Source: Taibaiella sp. (lineage in GTDB: Bacteria > Bacteroidota > Bacteroidia > Chitinophagales > Chitinophagaceae). Taken from it: DNA of 64,000 nt. The notes beneath the pieces are model-generated. The model was not told the DNA's origin. It did not search any database and saw only the letters and a program-made list of their open reading frames with translations. The stretch spans positions 1 to 64,000 of the forward strand of contig JAIOYR010000005.1 in assembly GCA_021740995.1 (NCBI GenBank). Reading direction: 5' to 3'. The position numbers and the translations under genes were made by a program. Shown here piece by piece: positions 21,971 to 31,359 of the stretch. Position 1 is the stretch's first letter. Each line of letters begins with the position of its first letter.

Positions 21971-22921
21971 TCACAACCCAATCTTCTCCTCAGTAATATA
22001 GTGGTTGCGGTCTGCGGCATTGCGTACTATCAACTCGGCTATAAAGCCCGACAGGAAAAACAGTGTTCCCATTATCATGGAGGTGAGGGCTATATAGAAA
22101 GCAGGCTTGTTGGTAATGCCTACATTGGCACCCATCCGTAGTTTATCTATGATGAGTTGGGCTGTAAGTATAAACCCCGTAAGAAAAGTAACGGCACCAA
22201 ACACACCAAAGAAGTGCATGGGCTTTTTGCCAAACCTGCTGATGAACTGTATAGATAGCAGATCGAGAAAACCATTGATAAACCGCTCCCAGCCAAACTT
22301 TGACGTACCATATTTTCGTGCGCGGTGTTGCACTACTTTTTCGCCTATTTTTTTGAAACCGGCGTGTTTGGCAAGTACCGGTATGAAACGGTGCATTTCT
22401 CCGTATACCTCTATGCTCTTTATCACCTTGCGCTTGTAGGCTTTGAGGCCGCAGTTCATATCGTGCAGCTTTATGCCGGTTATCAGGCGGTTTACACCAT
22501 TGTAGAGCTTTGATGGGAGGTTTTTGGTTACCGCATTGTCGTACCGTACTTTTTTCCAGCCACTTACCAGGTCATAGCCCTCGGCGGTTATCATACGGTA
22601 TAGCTCGGGTATTTCGTCGGGGCTGTCTTGCAGGTCGGCATCCATGGTTATTACCACATTGCCTTCGGCTGCCTTGAAGCCTACATAGAGTGCCGGGCTC
22701 TTGCCGTAATTGCGCTGAAAACGAATTGCTTTAACCTCAGGATACCGTTGTGAAAGTTGGACAACAACATCCCAACTGCTATCGGTGCTGCCATCGTCTA
22801 TCAGAATCACTTCATGTGCATAACTGTTTGATTTACACACACGGTTTATCCATTCCACCAGTTCGGGCAAGGATTCTTCTTCATTGTACAGTGGTATTAC
22901 TATAGAAATGTCGGGCTGCAT
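21971..22921 (-). CDS. Polyprenyl-phosphate glycosyltransferase, GT2 (DPM1/GtrB-like)
   Basis: This 316-residue membrane protein has an N-terminal GT-A GT2 domain opening with ISIVIPLYNEEESLPELVEW, a DGSTD motif, and the DXD-like MDADLQDSP motif near residue 100, followed by two C-terminal transmembrane helices (FGVFGAVTFLTGFILTAQLI and ALTSMIMGTLFFLSGFIAEL). It is of the family that transfers a sugar from a nucleotide to undecaprenyl phosphate for flipping across the inner membrane. Another ATG exists at 22939; I prefer 22921 since homologues start at 'MxPDISIVIPLYN'. No flippase or acceptor gene is adjacent. Confidence 0.9.
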   Translation of the reverse strand: MQPDISIVIPLYNEEESLPELVEWINRVCKSNSYAHEVILIDDGSTDSSWDVVVQLSQRYPEVKAIRFQRNYGKSPALYVGFKAAEGNVVITMDADLQDSPDEIPELYRMITAEGYDLVSGWKKVRYDNAVTKNLPSKLYNGVNRLITGIKLHDMNCGLKAYKRKVIKSIEVYGEMHRFIPVLAKHAGFKKIGEKVVQHRARKYGTSKFGWERFINGFLDLLSIQFISRFGKKPMHFFGVFGAVTFLTGFILTAQLIIDKLRMGANVGITNKPAFYIALTSMIMGTLFFLSGFIAELIVRNAADRNHYITEEKIGL

Positions 22922-23157
22922 CTGCGTGCTAAAATACATGATTTTATTATAACTGCACGCTGTGGGTGTACTTTTAACGGTTTCGTTATAAAAGAACCAT
23001 TAGGAAAGGAGCAAGAGTAGTTGCAATAGAAAAATGCCGGGAAATATATTCAGGTATGTACAAAACCGGATATTTTATTAATTTTAAGCACTTGCAATTC
23101 CACAAATTGATTATTGAACCTCATAAAGTGGAATACAGGAAAGCAAAAAAATACGTG

Positions 23158-23298
23158 ATGAAACACAGAAAATACTTACTGAAAGCTGCTGCACTATTGA
23201 TATTGCTGAGCCACTTGTCCTCCTGCACCAAACATATACATACGGACAATAAACGTCCGCCAAAATACAAGTACCGTAATGCCGGAAGGGCATGGTAG
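23158..23298 (+). CDS. Very small lipoprotein
   Basis: This 46-residue product is a lipoprotein signal peptide (MKHRKYLLKAAALLILLSHLSSC, lipobox LSSC) plus a short basic tail (TKHIHTDNKRPPKYKYRNAG). Upstream in-frame codons from 23056 are open but lack features, so the ATG at 23158 is preferred. Small basic lipoproteins of this kind are common in Bacteroidota and have no known role. Coding status rests on the signal peptide alone. Confidence 0.55.
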   Translation: MKHRKYLLKAAALLILLSHLSSCTKHIHTDNKRPPKYKYRNAGRAW

Positions 23299-23384
23299 TG
23301 ATGTAAACATCGCCCCAATAGGCAGTTGTAATTGACAACTGATAGCAAACAGCCTGCTGTATTTCTTTTATTTAAAGCAAATGG

Positions 23385-24188
23385 TTAGTCAGCGACCACT
23401 GATTTGGTGTCTATAGTGTGTGCTGTAAAATAGCCAATAGCTCCGCCCTGAATATTGGTTACAGGATTGGCGGGTGCAGCAGACTGTGCATTGCCGGTAG
23501 CGTTTTGCTGCAGGCTGAACCAATACTTGTACAAAGCCGGGTCTATACATAAAAAATCTACTGTTACGGTGTCTCCGGTTTTTACTTTGTCATCTTCGTC
23601 GGCAAACCTGAAAAGCTTGTCGATGTTTCGTTTGCCATTAGAATATTCGTCGTTGGTTACAAATATGTCTTTTAGTACTTTTCCGTTAACATACTGCCTT
23701 GCCTGATAACAATGCCCCAAGGATGGTGGGTCTATGTATTCTACATTGGCTAACTTGTTTATGTCGCCAAACAATTCATCACTGGTCATATACAGCGTGT
23801 CGAACGCCACCTTTTGTGGCATGGCAGAGGATGCGGTGAATGTGTTGCTGCCGATTAACACTTTGAGTGTATAGGTGTGGCCCGATATGCCGGCTAGTGT
23901 AGCGTCGTTGTATACTCCCGGTGCAGACTCTGTGAGCATACTTACAACGCCGGTATTGTTATCTGTAATACTCACTGTGGCACTGGTTACTACATTCATA
24001 CTATTGTCGTCGCTGAAGTTTTTGGTCTTTGAAAGCAGCACATTGCAGTTGCCGGGGGCATCGGTAAGTGTGGCTTCTATAACGTACTTTTTGTCTGCGT
24101 CTTTCAGCTTTATGTCTATTACTTTAGTACAGGACTGGAGCATAGCTGCTGCAGCCACCATTAAACCGATTGTTTTTATGAATCTCAT
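23385..24188 (-). CDS. DUF4249 lipoprotein, partner of the TonB-dependent receptor
   Basis: This 267-residue lipoprotein (lipobox MLQSC at residues 17-21 region) belongs to DUF4249, with a beta-rich N-terminal half resembling a carboxypeptidase-regulatory or Ig-like fold (KKYVIEATLTDAPGNCNVLLSKTKNF). It begins 6 bp after the TonB-dependent receptor stop and is co-transcribed with it. Pairs of DUF4249 with CarboxypepD-TonB receptors recur in Bacteroidota, so the two probably act together in outer-membrane uptake, with the lipoprotein as surface cap or substrate binder by analogy with SusD; the substrate is unknown. Confidence 0.88.
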   Translation of the reverse strand: MRFIKTIGLMVAAAAMLQSCTKVIDIKLKDADKKYVIEATLTDAPGNCNVLLSKTKNFSDDNSMNVVTSATVSITDNNTGVVSMLTESAPGVYNDATLAGISGHTYTLKVLIGSNTFTASSAMPQKVAFDTLYMTSDELFGDINKLANVEYIDPPSLGHCYQARQYVNGKVLKDIFVTNDEYSNGKRNIDKLFRFADEDDKVKTGDTVTVDFLCIDPALYKYWFSLQQNATGNAQSAAPANPVTNIQGGAIGYFTAHTIDTKSVVAD

Positions 24189-24194
24189 GATTGA

Positions 24195-26507
24195 TTAGAA
24201 TTTGAAGTTGTAAGAAATTGATGGAATAAACTTGAATAGCGCAGTTTGCACAGCTTCTGTTCTGTTTGGGTCGGTTTTGCTTTCTCTGAACTCGATGGTA
24301 TAAGCGTTTTCTCTGCCATAGGCGTTGTACAGGCTAAATGACAGCTCAGATGTGCGCTTCTTCGTTTGTTTTAAGGTCCATGTTGCACCCAGATCCAGTC
24401 GGTGGTAGTTGGGCATACGGTAACTGTTTCGCTCTGTGTAGTAATACACCACCTGATTGTTGACCGTATACTTGCCTGCAGGGAAGGTGATTGCATTGCC
24501 GGTATAATAGATCCAGTTTCCAGAGATAACCCATTTTTTGCTGAGCTGATAAGAGCTGACGATTGCGATGTCGTGGGTGCGGTCCTGACGGGCATTGTAC
24601 CAGTTATTATTGCTAATGCCTTCAATCTTGCGCTCTGTTTTCGAAAGTGTGTAGCTCACCCATCCTGTCCATTTACCTACTTTCTTTTTCATCAGCACCT
24701 CCAGTCCATAAGCCCTTCCTTTACCAAATAGCAATTGTGTCTCTATTGCATCGTTGTTGATGAATATGTTTGCACCATTGCGGTAGTCTATCTGGTTCTG
24801 CATGTCTTTGTAGTAGGTTTCTACTGTGAGCTCATACCTGTTTTCGGCCAGGTTTTTGTAGTAGCCCAATGAGAACTGGTCGGATATTTCGGGTTTAATG
24901 ATGTTGGTGCTGGCCAGCCATTTGTCGGTAGGGTTTGAAGATGTAGAGTTGGAAATCAGGTGCATATTCTGCACGTTGCGTACATAGGCTGCCTTAACGG
25001 AAGCTGCCTCGCTGAACTCGTAGCTGGCAGCCAGGCGCGGCTCGGGGTTAACGTACGTCTTCACTATTTGACCACTGTTGTAAGACAAAGTATCTGTTAC
25101 ATCACCATTGGTATTGATGTTGAAGAAGTCGCCTTTGCCCAGTATACTGAAGGCGGTGAGCCTGAGGCCATAGGTAAGGCTGACACGCTCAGATGCTTTC
25201 CATGTATTGGTAGCATATACCGCATTTTCGAGAGAATAGCGCTGCTGCAATGATGATGAATTGACGGAGCTGGTAGCCGATGATTTTATCTCGCCCGGGG
25301 TAAGTGTGTGGAAAATGCCGTTGACGCCAAATCGTATGCTATTGCGGCTATTGAGATACCATTGGAATTCCTGTTTCAGATTCCAGTCGCGTATCTGGGA
25401 GAATATCTCAAAATCATTTGCACCGCTTCTGATATTAATCTTGTAATTGTAGTTGCTGAAAATAAGCGAGGTGTTAGAGAATAGCTTGCTGCTGAAGATA
25501 TGATTCCAGCGGGCTGTTCCGGTGCCATTGCCCCAGCTGAGCCCGAATAGTCTGCCCACACCCAGCTGGTCCTGTCCGAAGTAGCCGGAGAGGTATAAGC
25601 GGTCCTTGTCACTAAGGGTATAGTTGAGTTTGGCATTGAGATCGTAGAAATACAATCTGTTTTGGTTGATTGTAGAATCTGGGGAGAGTTTCAGAAACAC
25701 ATCGGCATAGGTGCGCCTGCCTGTGATAAGGAAGGATGATTTGTCTTTTACAATGGGACCTTCTATGTTCAATTTTGCTGATATAAGGCCTATACCACCG
25801 CTCACATCATACTCCTGGTTGTTGCCATCGTTCATTTTTATATCCAGCACAGACGATAGTCTGCCGCCATACTGTGCAGGCATGCCACCTTTGTATACGG
25901 TCATATCCTTTATAGCATCGGAGTTGAAGGTACTGAAGAACCCCAGCAGATGGGATGCATTATATACAGGGGCTTCATCCAGCAAAATCAGGTTTTGGTC
26001 TGATGCACCACCACGCACATAAAACCCGCTGTTGCCTTCCCCGGCAGACTTAATGCCGGGTAGTAGTTGTACTGTTTTCAGCAGGTCTCTTTCGCCCATC
26101 AGAACGGGTATGTTTTTTATCTCGGCGGTAGATAATTTTTCTACACCCATCTGTGTGCCGGATATGCTTCTGCCAGATGCGGTAGACTTAATTGTAACTT
26201 CAGACAGGTTTTGCGACTCATCTTCTACAATAATATTCAGCACCGTGTTTTTTTCGAGGGTTACCTCTACCTTCTTCGACTGCATACCCAGCGAGCTTAC
26301 CTCCAGCGTATGCTTGCCCCGGGGCAGGGTGATAGAGTAAAACCCATATTCATTACTTACGGTGCCTGTAGTGCCTACCCTGATGGTAGCGCCAATAATA
26401 GTTTCACCTTTTGCTTTAGATTTTACCACACCGCTCATGGTGAAGTTTTCCTGTGCAATTGCAGGTATGCAAAAAAGAATCGTTACTAAGAATAATATAA
26501 ACCGCAT
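24195..26507 (-). CDS. TonB-dependent receptor with carboxypeptidase-like N-terminal domain
   Basis: This 770-residue outer-membrane receptor has a signal peptide (MRFILFLVTILFCIPAIAQ), a CarboxypepD_reg-like domain (GVVKSKAKGETIIGATIRVG, about residues 24-105), a plug domain (ERDLLKTVQLLPGIKSAGEG ... GFYVRGGASDQNLILLDEAP) and a C-terminal 22-strand-type barrel ending in a terminal phenylalanine (SISYNFKF). It imports a ligand through the outer membrane using TonB energy. The ATG at 26507 fits the signal peptide; the frame opens at 26528. It forms an operon with the DUF4249 lipoprotein. It is somewhat shorter than SusC-type receptors. Confidence 0.93.
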   Translation of the reverse strand: MRFILFLVTILFCIPAIAQENFTMSGVVKSKAKGETIIGATIRVGTTGTVSNEYGFYSITLPRGKHTLEVSSLGMQSKKVEVTLEKNTVLNIIVEDESQNLSEVTIKSTASGRSISGTQMGVEKLSTAEIKNIPVLMGERDLLKTVQLLPGIKSAGEGNSGFYVRGGASDQNLILLDEAPVYNASHLLGFFSTFNSDAIKDMTVYKGGMPAQYGGRLSSVLDIKMNDGNNQEYDVSGGIGLISAKLNIEGPIVKDKSSFLITGRRTYADVFLKLSPDSTINQNRLYFYDLNAKLNYTLSDKDRLYLSGYFGQDQLGVGRLFGLSWGNGTGTARWNHIFSSKLFSNTSLIFSNYNYKINIRSGANDFEIFSQIRDWNLKQEFQWYLNSRNSIRFGVNGIFHTLTPGEIKSSATSSVNSSSLQQRYSLENAVYATNTWKASERVSLTYGLRLTAFSILGKGDFFNINTNGDVTDTLSYNSGQIVKTYVNPEPRLAASYEFSEAASVKAAYVRNVQNMHLISNSTSSNPTDKWLASTNIIKPEISDQFSLGYYKNLAENRYELTVETYYKDMQNQIDYRNGANIFINNDAIETQLLFGKGRAYGLEVLMKKKVGKWTGWVSYTLSKTERKIEGISNNNWYNARQDRTHDIAIVSSYQLSKKWVISGNWIYYTGNAITFPAGKYTVNNQVVYYYTERNSYRMPNYHRLDLGATWTLKQTKKRTSELSFSLYNAYGRENAYTIEFRESKTDPNRTEAVQTALFKFIPSISYNFKF

Positions 26508-26981
26508 CACTTTGTTTTGAGGATGCAAATGTGCTTACAGAATGTGATACGGAAATTATTGTTTCGGCGAAAGACTGGAAAATGTCGGCGAAACCGGCGT
26601 ATTGGTGTTGTTTTAAGACGGCTTTAACAACAATGGTGGTCAATTGAGGAACTTCTATTAATAGAAAACAGCCACCTGTTATAGTGGCCGTTCTCAGGGT
26701 ATATTTGCATCCTCTCTTATGGGTACAAATGTACTGTTCCAAACAGGAGCATGAAATACGTATTTTTACGTATTTTTCATTTTTCACTTACTCATCATAA
26801 AACGGCGTGCAAAAAGTTCACGACAGAGTCGGAATTAGTGGAGCACGCTCAGTTCTGATAGCTATCGGAGGCAAAGCGCCTGAACTCTGCGGCGAATTGA
26901 GATGTTTAAGTGGTATATGGCCTAAATAAGAAAGGATGACGTATGATGGCCATCCTTTCTGTTATTCCATTTACGGAAGAA
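26508..26981. other. Intergenic region between the TonB receptor and the M16 peptidase
   Basis: This 474-bp gap lies between two minus-strand genes. It has a 10-bp stem-loop AGAAAGGATG / CATCCTTTCT at 26929-26960 just past the peptidase stop and a CTGATAGCTATCGG palindrome near 26855. Otherwise I see nothing; a 123-residue minus-strand frame through it lacks any protein-like features. Confidence 0.55.
26929..26960 (-). terminator. Likely terminator of the M16 peptidase gene
   Basis: Perfect 10-bp inverted repeat with a 12-nt loop starting 21 bp beyond the stop codon. On the minus strand it is followed by TATTTAGG, so the U-tract is weak. Confidence 0.5.
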
Positions 26982-29939
26982 TTAGTATCCGAATATTTCT
27001 TCGAGAGATAGTTTTTTAACAACACCTATTTTTTTCACATCCTCCATATTCATTTTCTTTTCTGATGCTACAATGCAGTAGGTGTATGGTTTGCCCGACA
27101 TATAATTGCCATGAAAATTCCTTAGGTCCGCGTAGCTAAGTTTATCTGCACTCTGGTATATTATTTTGCGGATATCTTCTGTAAGACCTTTTCTTTCTGC
27201 ATCGAGGTAGTTGTAAATAATATTGTCTTGTGTAATGCGCTCTGTTTCTATTTCTTTTTTCAAGCTCGATTTGGCCGTTTGGAGATTGTTTTCAACTGCT
27301 GGTAAGTCGTTAAGCAACTCATTCATAGCGGTGACAGATTCGCTGAATTTGTCGGCCTGACAGCCAACATATGCCGAAACGAAATATGGGTCTTCGCGCT
27401 TTTCCGGGGCTGCCGCATAAGCATTGGTAGAGTAAGCAAGTGCCTTGCTCTCGCGTATGGTCTGAAACACCAATGCACCCATATTGCCACCAAAGTAATT
27501 ATTGAACATTTCTAATACAGGCTGATTGGCGGGGTCGTATCCCGGTATGTTTCTGACCCACATTATTTCGCTTTGTACCATGTCGTAGTCGGCAAACAAT
27601 ACCTGATTTTGTTGTTGTGTCGAAAAGTTGAATACGGTAGCCGCTGTAGTGGGGCGGAACATCGAAGGAAGAGTATGTGTTGATTTCAAAGATGCCGAAA
27701 CAGCTGTTACCGAAGCCGGACCGTAATACAATATTCTATGACTGGTAGCCGAGAGCCTGTGCAGCAAATTTACCAGATCTGCACTGGTTATTGCCTCCAG
27801 TTCAGTATTGCTCAGCGCATTATTAAAGGGGTTTTTTTCGCCGTAACGGGCATAGCTCATCAGTCCCTGCATAATTGCATTTTTATTGTTTTTATTATTG
27901 GCACGGCTTTTGTTGAAACGTGCTTTCAGTGCGTTAAGAGCAGCTTCGTCTGCTTTGCAATTGGTGAGCAGGTTTTCGAGCAGTGCTATTGCCTTATCGA
28001 AATTTTCCTGTAGCCCTTCCAGAGATACAGTTGTGTATTCTTTGTCGGCCGATATGTTGAAACTGCAAGCCAGTTTGTAAAACTCTTTCGAAATGTCTTC
28101 TGCACTTTGTTTATCAGTGCCCAGAAACTGCAGGTATTGTGCGGCCACTTCCAGTTTTTTGTCATTCCAGGTGCCGGTCTTGTACCTATAAGCCATACGA
28201 AACAAATCATTGTCAGTGTTTTGTACATACAGTACCTCTGCCGGGCCTACTGAGCTTTTTACTATATCCTTGTTGTAGTCTATCCATACGGGTTTTACTG
28301 GTTCTGCCGGCATAGCTAATACGTCTTTTACAAATTTAGACTGCGCATCGCGGTTGGTTTCTACGGCAGTGATGGTTGGTTTAGGTACCTTGGTAATGTT
28401 TTTGTCTTCTCCTTTCTTTTTGTACACAACTACATAATTTTCACCAAAGTATTTGTTGGCAAATGCTATGATATCCGCTTTTGTTAATTTTGACAAGCGG
28501 TCGGCATATGCAACATTATCACGCCAGTCGTCATCGCTGGTAAACACACTCATGAGTGCATAAGAGCGGGATTCATATTTTTCATTCTGCTGCATGAGTG
28601 CCTTTTTGGCGTTATTGATAATGGATGTTAGCAATGCATCGTCAAAGTTTCCTTTCTTCAGATTGTCTATTTCGCCCAGCAAGAGCGTTTTAACTTCTTC
28701 AAGGCTTTGACCTGTAGTAGGGTTGCCACGCAGGTTCATGTATCCATAGTCTATGAGGATTTCGGTGTAGGCAAATGCCTGCAGCATTTTTTGTTTTTTC
28801 ACCAGATTCAGGTCTATAAGTCCTGCACGACCATTGGTGAGTATCTGGCTCACCAGATCGGCGAGGAGCGCATCTTTGTCGTGAATGCCCGGCATGCGGA
28901 AGCCGATGGTGGTGAAGGCTGCATCCGGCCCCAGTACTTCTTTTTCTATGGGTACGGTAATGGGCACTTCGGCCTCGAAGGTGTACTTAGGTACGTCTTT
29001 GTTTTGCAGAAATGAGAAGCTCTCGTCTACTTTTTTAATCATTACATCGGGATCGAAGTCGCCAGCTATAATAATGCCCATATTGTTGGGTACATAATAA
29101 TTGTCGTAGTATTTGCGTATCTCTATGAGCGATGGGTTCTTCAGGTGCTCTACGGTACCTATGGTAGTTTGCTTGCCGTAGTTATGATTCTGAAAGAGTT
29201 GTGCCAGCATTAGTTCAGACACCTTTCTTCCGTCATTGTCCAGTCCTCTGTTTTTTTCTTCGTATACCGCCTCCAGCTCTGTATGGAATATGCGGAATAC
29301 CGGATTGCGAAAACGTTCTGCCTGTACTTTTAGGAATTTGTCTACAGAGTTGGCAGGTACGTCTTCGGTATAAACTGTTTGCTCGAATGATGTAAAAGCA
29401 TTGGTACCCTTTACGCCTATTGCGCCCATCATTTTGTCATATTCATTGGCAATTGCAAATTTTGCTGCTTCGCCTGATATGGAATCTATACGTCTATAAA
29501 TCTGCGCGCGTGCGGTTTCGTCCTTAGTTCTGTTATACTCTTCGTACAGGTAATTGATACGACTGAGCAGTGGTTGTTCTTTCTGCCAGTTGAGCGAGCC
29601 ATATTTGGATGTGCCCTTAAACATCATATGCTCCAGATAATGTGCCAGCCCTGTGTGTGTGGCCGGGTCTGTTTTGCTGCCTGCCTTCACGGCAATGTAT
29701 ACCTGCATTCTGGGTTCTTTGTGACTGGGGCTGAGGATAACGTTCAGTCCATTGCCCAGTTTGTAGAACCGTGTTTTTGTGGGATCGTTGGTTACATAGC
29801 GGTAGTTGTATCCGGCCGCTTTATCACTAGTCCATTTGTACTTGGTTATTCCATCATTATCCTTTCCGTTTGCTGCAATAGCATACATCAGGATAAACAT
29901 CGCAAGCGCATTTTGCGCCATAAACCTTACTGAATTCAT
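26982..29939 (-). CDS. M16 (pitrilysin/insulinase) family zinc peptidase
   Basis: This 985-residue exported protease has a signal-like N-terminus (FMAQNALAMFILMYAIAANG) and two M16 halves. The inverted zinc motif HxxEH is His100-Tyr-Leu-Glu103-His104 in GLAHYLEHMMFKGT, and the third ligand lies in the TELEAVYEEKNRGLDND segment. The second half (from about residue 540) lacks an HxxEH, as in other two-domain M16 chains, where it closes the clam-shell. It probably degrades peptides in the periplasm. The ATG at 29939 was chosen because the signal peptide starts there; 53 further codons are open upstream. The gene is monocistronic. Confidence 0.92.
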   Translation of the reverse strand: MNSVRFMAQNALAMFILMYAIAANGKDNDGITKYKWTSDKAAGYNYRYVTNDPTKTRFYKLGNGLNVILSPSHKEPRMQVYIAVKAGSKTDPATHTGLAHYLEHMMFKGTSKYGSLNWQKEQPLLSRINYLYEEYNRTKDETARAQIYRRIDSISGEAAKFAIANEYDKMMGAIGVKGTNAFTSFEQTVYTEDVPANSVDKFLKVQAERFRNPVFRIFHTELEAVYEEKNRGLDNDGRKVSELMLAQLFQNHNYGKQTTIGTVEHLKNPSLIEIRKYYDNYYVPNNMGIIIAGDFDPDVMIKKVDESFSFLQNKDVPKYTFEAEVPITVPIEKEVLGPDAAFTTIGFRMPGIHDKDALLADLVSQILTNGRAGLIDLNLVKKQKMLQAFAYTEILIDYGYMNLRGNPTTGQSLEEVKTLLLGEIDNLKKGNFDDALLTSIINNAKKALMQQNEKYESRSYALMSVFTSDDDWRDNVAYADRLSKLTKADIIAFANKYFGENYVVVYKKKGEDKNITKVPKPTITAVETNRDAQSKFVKDVLAMPAEPVKPVWIDYNKDIVKSSVGPAEVLYVQNTDNDLFRMAYRYKTGTWNDKKLEVAAQYLQFLGTDKQSAEDISKEFYKLACSFNISADKEYTTVSLEGLQENFDKAIALLENLLTNCKADEAALNALKARFNKSRANNKNNKNAIMQGLMSYARYGEKNPFNNALSNTELEAITSADLVNLLHRLSATSHRILYYGPASVTAVSASLKSTHTLPSMFRPTTAATVFNFSTQQQNQVLFADYDMVQSEIMWVRNIPGYDPANQPVLEMFNNYFGGNMGALVFQTIRESKALAYSTNAYAAAPEKREDPYFVSAYVGCQADKFSESVTAMNELLNDLPAVENNLQTAKSSLKKEIETERITQDNIIYNYLDAERKGLTEDIRKIIYQSADKLSYADLRNFHGNYMSGKPYTYCIVASEKKMNMEDVKKIGVVKKLSLEEIFGY

Positions 29940-30315
29940 TTTATCTCTTTTGTGGGCGTACAAGTTATTGATAATTATGGTAACACCCAAGCGGTCAGAG
30001 CTAAGTACGGCAAGTAATGTTTTTATGTCGTCATATTTATTTTTTTTCTGAGAAAGGCATTTTGGTGCTAAAAGATAGTCTGCACCCTGCAACTGCAATA
30101 GAATGTGGTATTATGGACAGTCAGGCTGATATGTCCAGACTGCGGGATAATAAACAACAGGAAGCCATGTGCCGGAACATACTGAGCGGTGTAGGGGCTT
30201 ATGAGCGTGAATCCCAGAAGAGATGAGTAAAATTCGGCAGCTAAGATGCCTCCTGATTTATGGGTACAAAGCATAGAGTATCTCTGTAGCCAACACCGAA
30301 ATTCTGCAAGTAAAG
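29940..30315. other. Intergenic region, nothing recognised
   Basis: A 376-bp gap between two minus-strand genes. Short frames on both strands lack start context or recognisable features, and I see no hairpin or repeat. Confidence 0.5.
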
Positions 30316-31347
30316 CTATACACCAACGCTAAGTGTTGCTTTAGTTTTGTGTTTGTGTAATGGCGCATGTTTTTGCATGATTTGTGCAATAATGTCAGCG
30401 GTATTGTCGGGATAGTCTACAGATATGTGGCTGCCTTCTACCAGCCACCTGCGAATAGTATTGTAGTGCTTTTCATCCAGCGTATTTACAACTGTAGCAC
30501 CCATTGCGGCAGCACCTGCTGCATTGCAATGCTGCTCATACTGAGTGAGCATAGGTATTACCAGCACTTTTTTACCCAGATACATAGCTTCTGCAGGACC
30601 CTCAAACCCTGCACCGCATAGTACACCCGTGCATGCTGCCATACTTTCTATAAAAGCCCGGTTGTCAATTTTGGAAACAGATACATTGCCGGTAATGAAT
30701 GGACTTCTGTTATGTTTTGAGAAGACATGCCACCTGATATTGGGGAACTGTGACAGGTGCTTTACTATAGCTTCATCGCTGTAGGATGGCAGATATACGG
30801 TATAATGTCCTTCGTCGGTTGGGGATAGGTCCCTTATCTCCCGGCGTATTACCGGTGTGAATATATTTGGCGCAAAGGCTTTGAAGTGAAAGCCATAGGC
30901 TGCAGTGACGGGTGCATATTGTTCCAGAACCAGCTTGCCCATAGGGTCTCCCTTAGCGGGTTTAGGAGCGGCGGGGTGCAGTACAGCACACTGGTGGCTC
31001 AAAGATATACAAGGAAGTTTTTTGAGCTTGCATGCCCATGCGGACACCGGCTCAAAGTCATTGATTACCAAATCATACTTCTCTACCGGGAATTCACGGA
31101 TATCTTTTATAAGTCTAAACAGTCTTAGCTTGGCGGCTGTGTCTATTAGGTCTACTCCTCCCTTTTTGCCAAAGATGAAACTCATTCCGTAAAGTCGATA
31201 TTTCACTGAGAATGGTACTGCTACATCGGCTTGTATGCCACTTATAAGGACATCTACGTCGCCATACTTAGCCAGTTCGGGGTATATATCTCTGGCGCGG
31301 CTCAGATGTCCATTTCCGGTGCCTTGTATCGCAAATAGTATCTTCAT
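30316..31347 (-). CDS. Glycosyltransferase-like protein, GT28/MurG-type C-terminal domain
   Basis: This 343-residue cytoplasmic protein has a GT-B fold: an N-terminal half starting MKILFAIQGTGNGHLSRARD (glycine-rich GNGH loop) and a C-terminal donor half with the GT28 signature (CGAGFEGPAEAMYLGKKVLVIP ... QYEQHCNAAGAAAMGATVV), which resembles MurG and MJ1255-type proteins. Donor and acceptor are unknown. It follows the metallophosphoesterase gene by 12 bp on the same strand, so the two form an operon; the pairing suggests joint action on a lipid or glycolipid, which is inference. Confidence 0.85.
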   Translation of the reverse strand: MKILFAIQGTGNGHLSRARDIYPELAKYGDVDVLISGIQADVAVPFSVKYRLYGMSFIFGKKGGVDLIDTAAKLRLFRLIKDIREFPVEKYDLVINDFEPVSAWACKLKKLPCISLSHQCAVLHPAAPKPAKGDPMGKLVLEQYAPVTAAYGFHFKAFAPNIFTPVIRREIRDLSPTDEGHYTVYLPSYSDEAIVKHLSQFPNIRWHVFSKHNRSPFITGNVSVSKIDNRAFIESMAACTGVLCGAGFEGPAEAMYLGKKVLVIPMLTQYEQHCNAAGAAAMGATVVNTLDEKHYNTIRRWLVEGSHISVDYPDNTADIIAQIMQKHAPLHKHKTKATLSVGV

Positions 31348-31359
31348 TGTAAAATGTTT

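Noticed and set aside
23323-23341. CAGTTGT / ACAACTG hairpin past the DUF4249 stop as a terminator
   Set aside because: Only a 7-bp stem with no U-tract, so too weak to call.
26416-26787. A 123-codon minus-strand frame between the TonB receptor and the M16 peptidase
   Set aside because: It overlaps the receptor's signal-peptide codons in another frame and has no protein-like features.
30017-30226. A 69-codon plus-strand frame in the 29.9-30.3 kb gap
   Set aside because: No promoter-like box, signal or family resemblance; probably chance.
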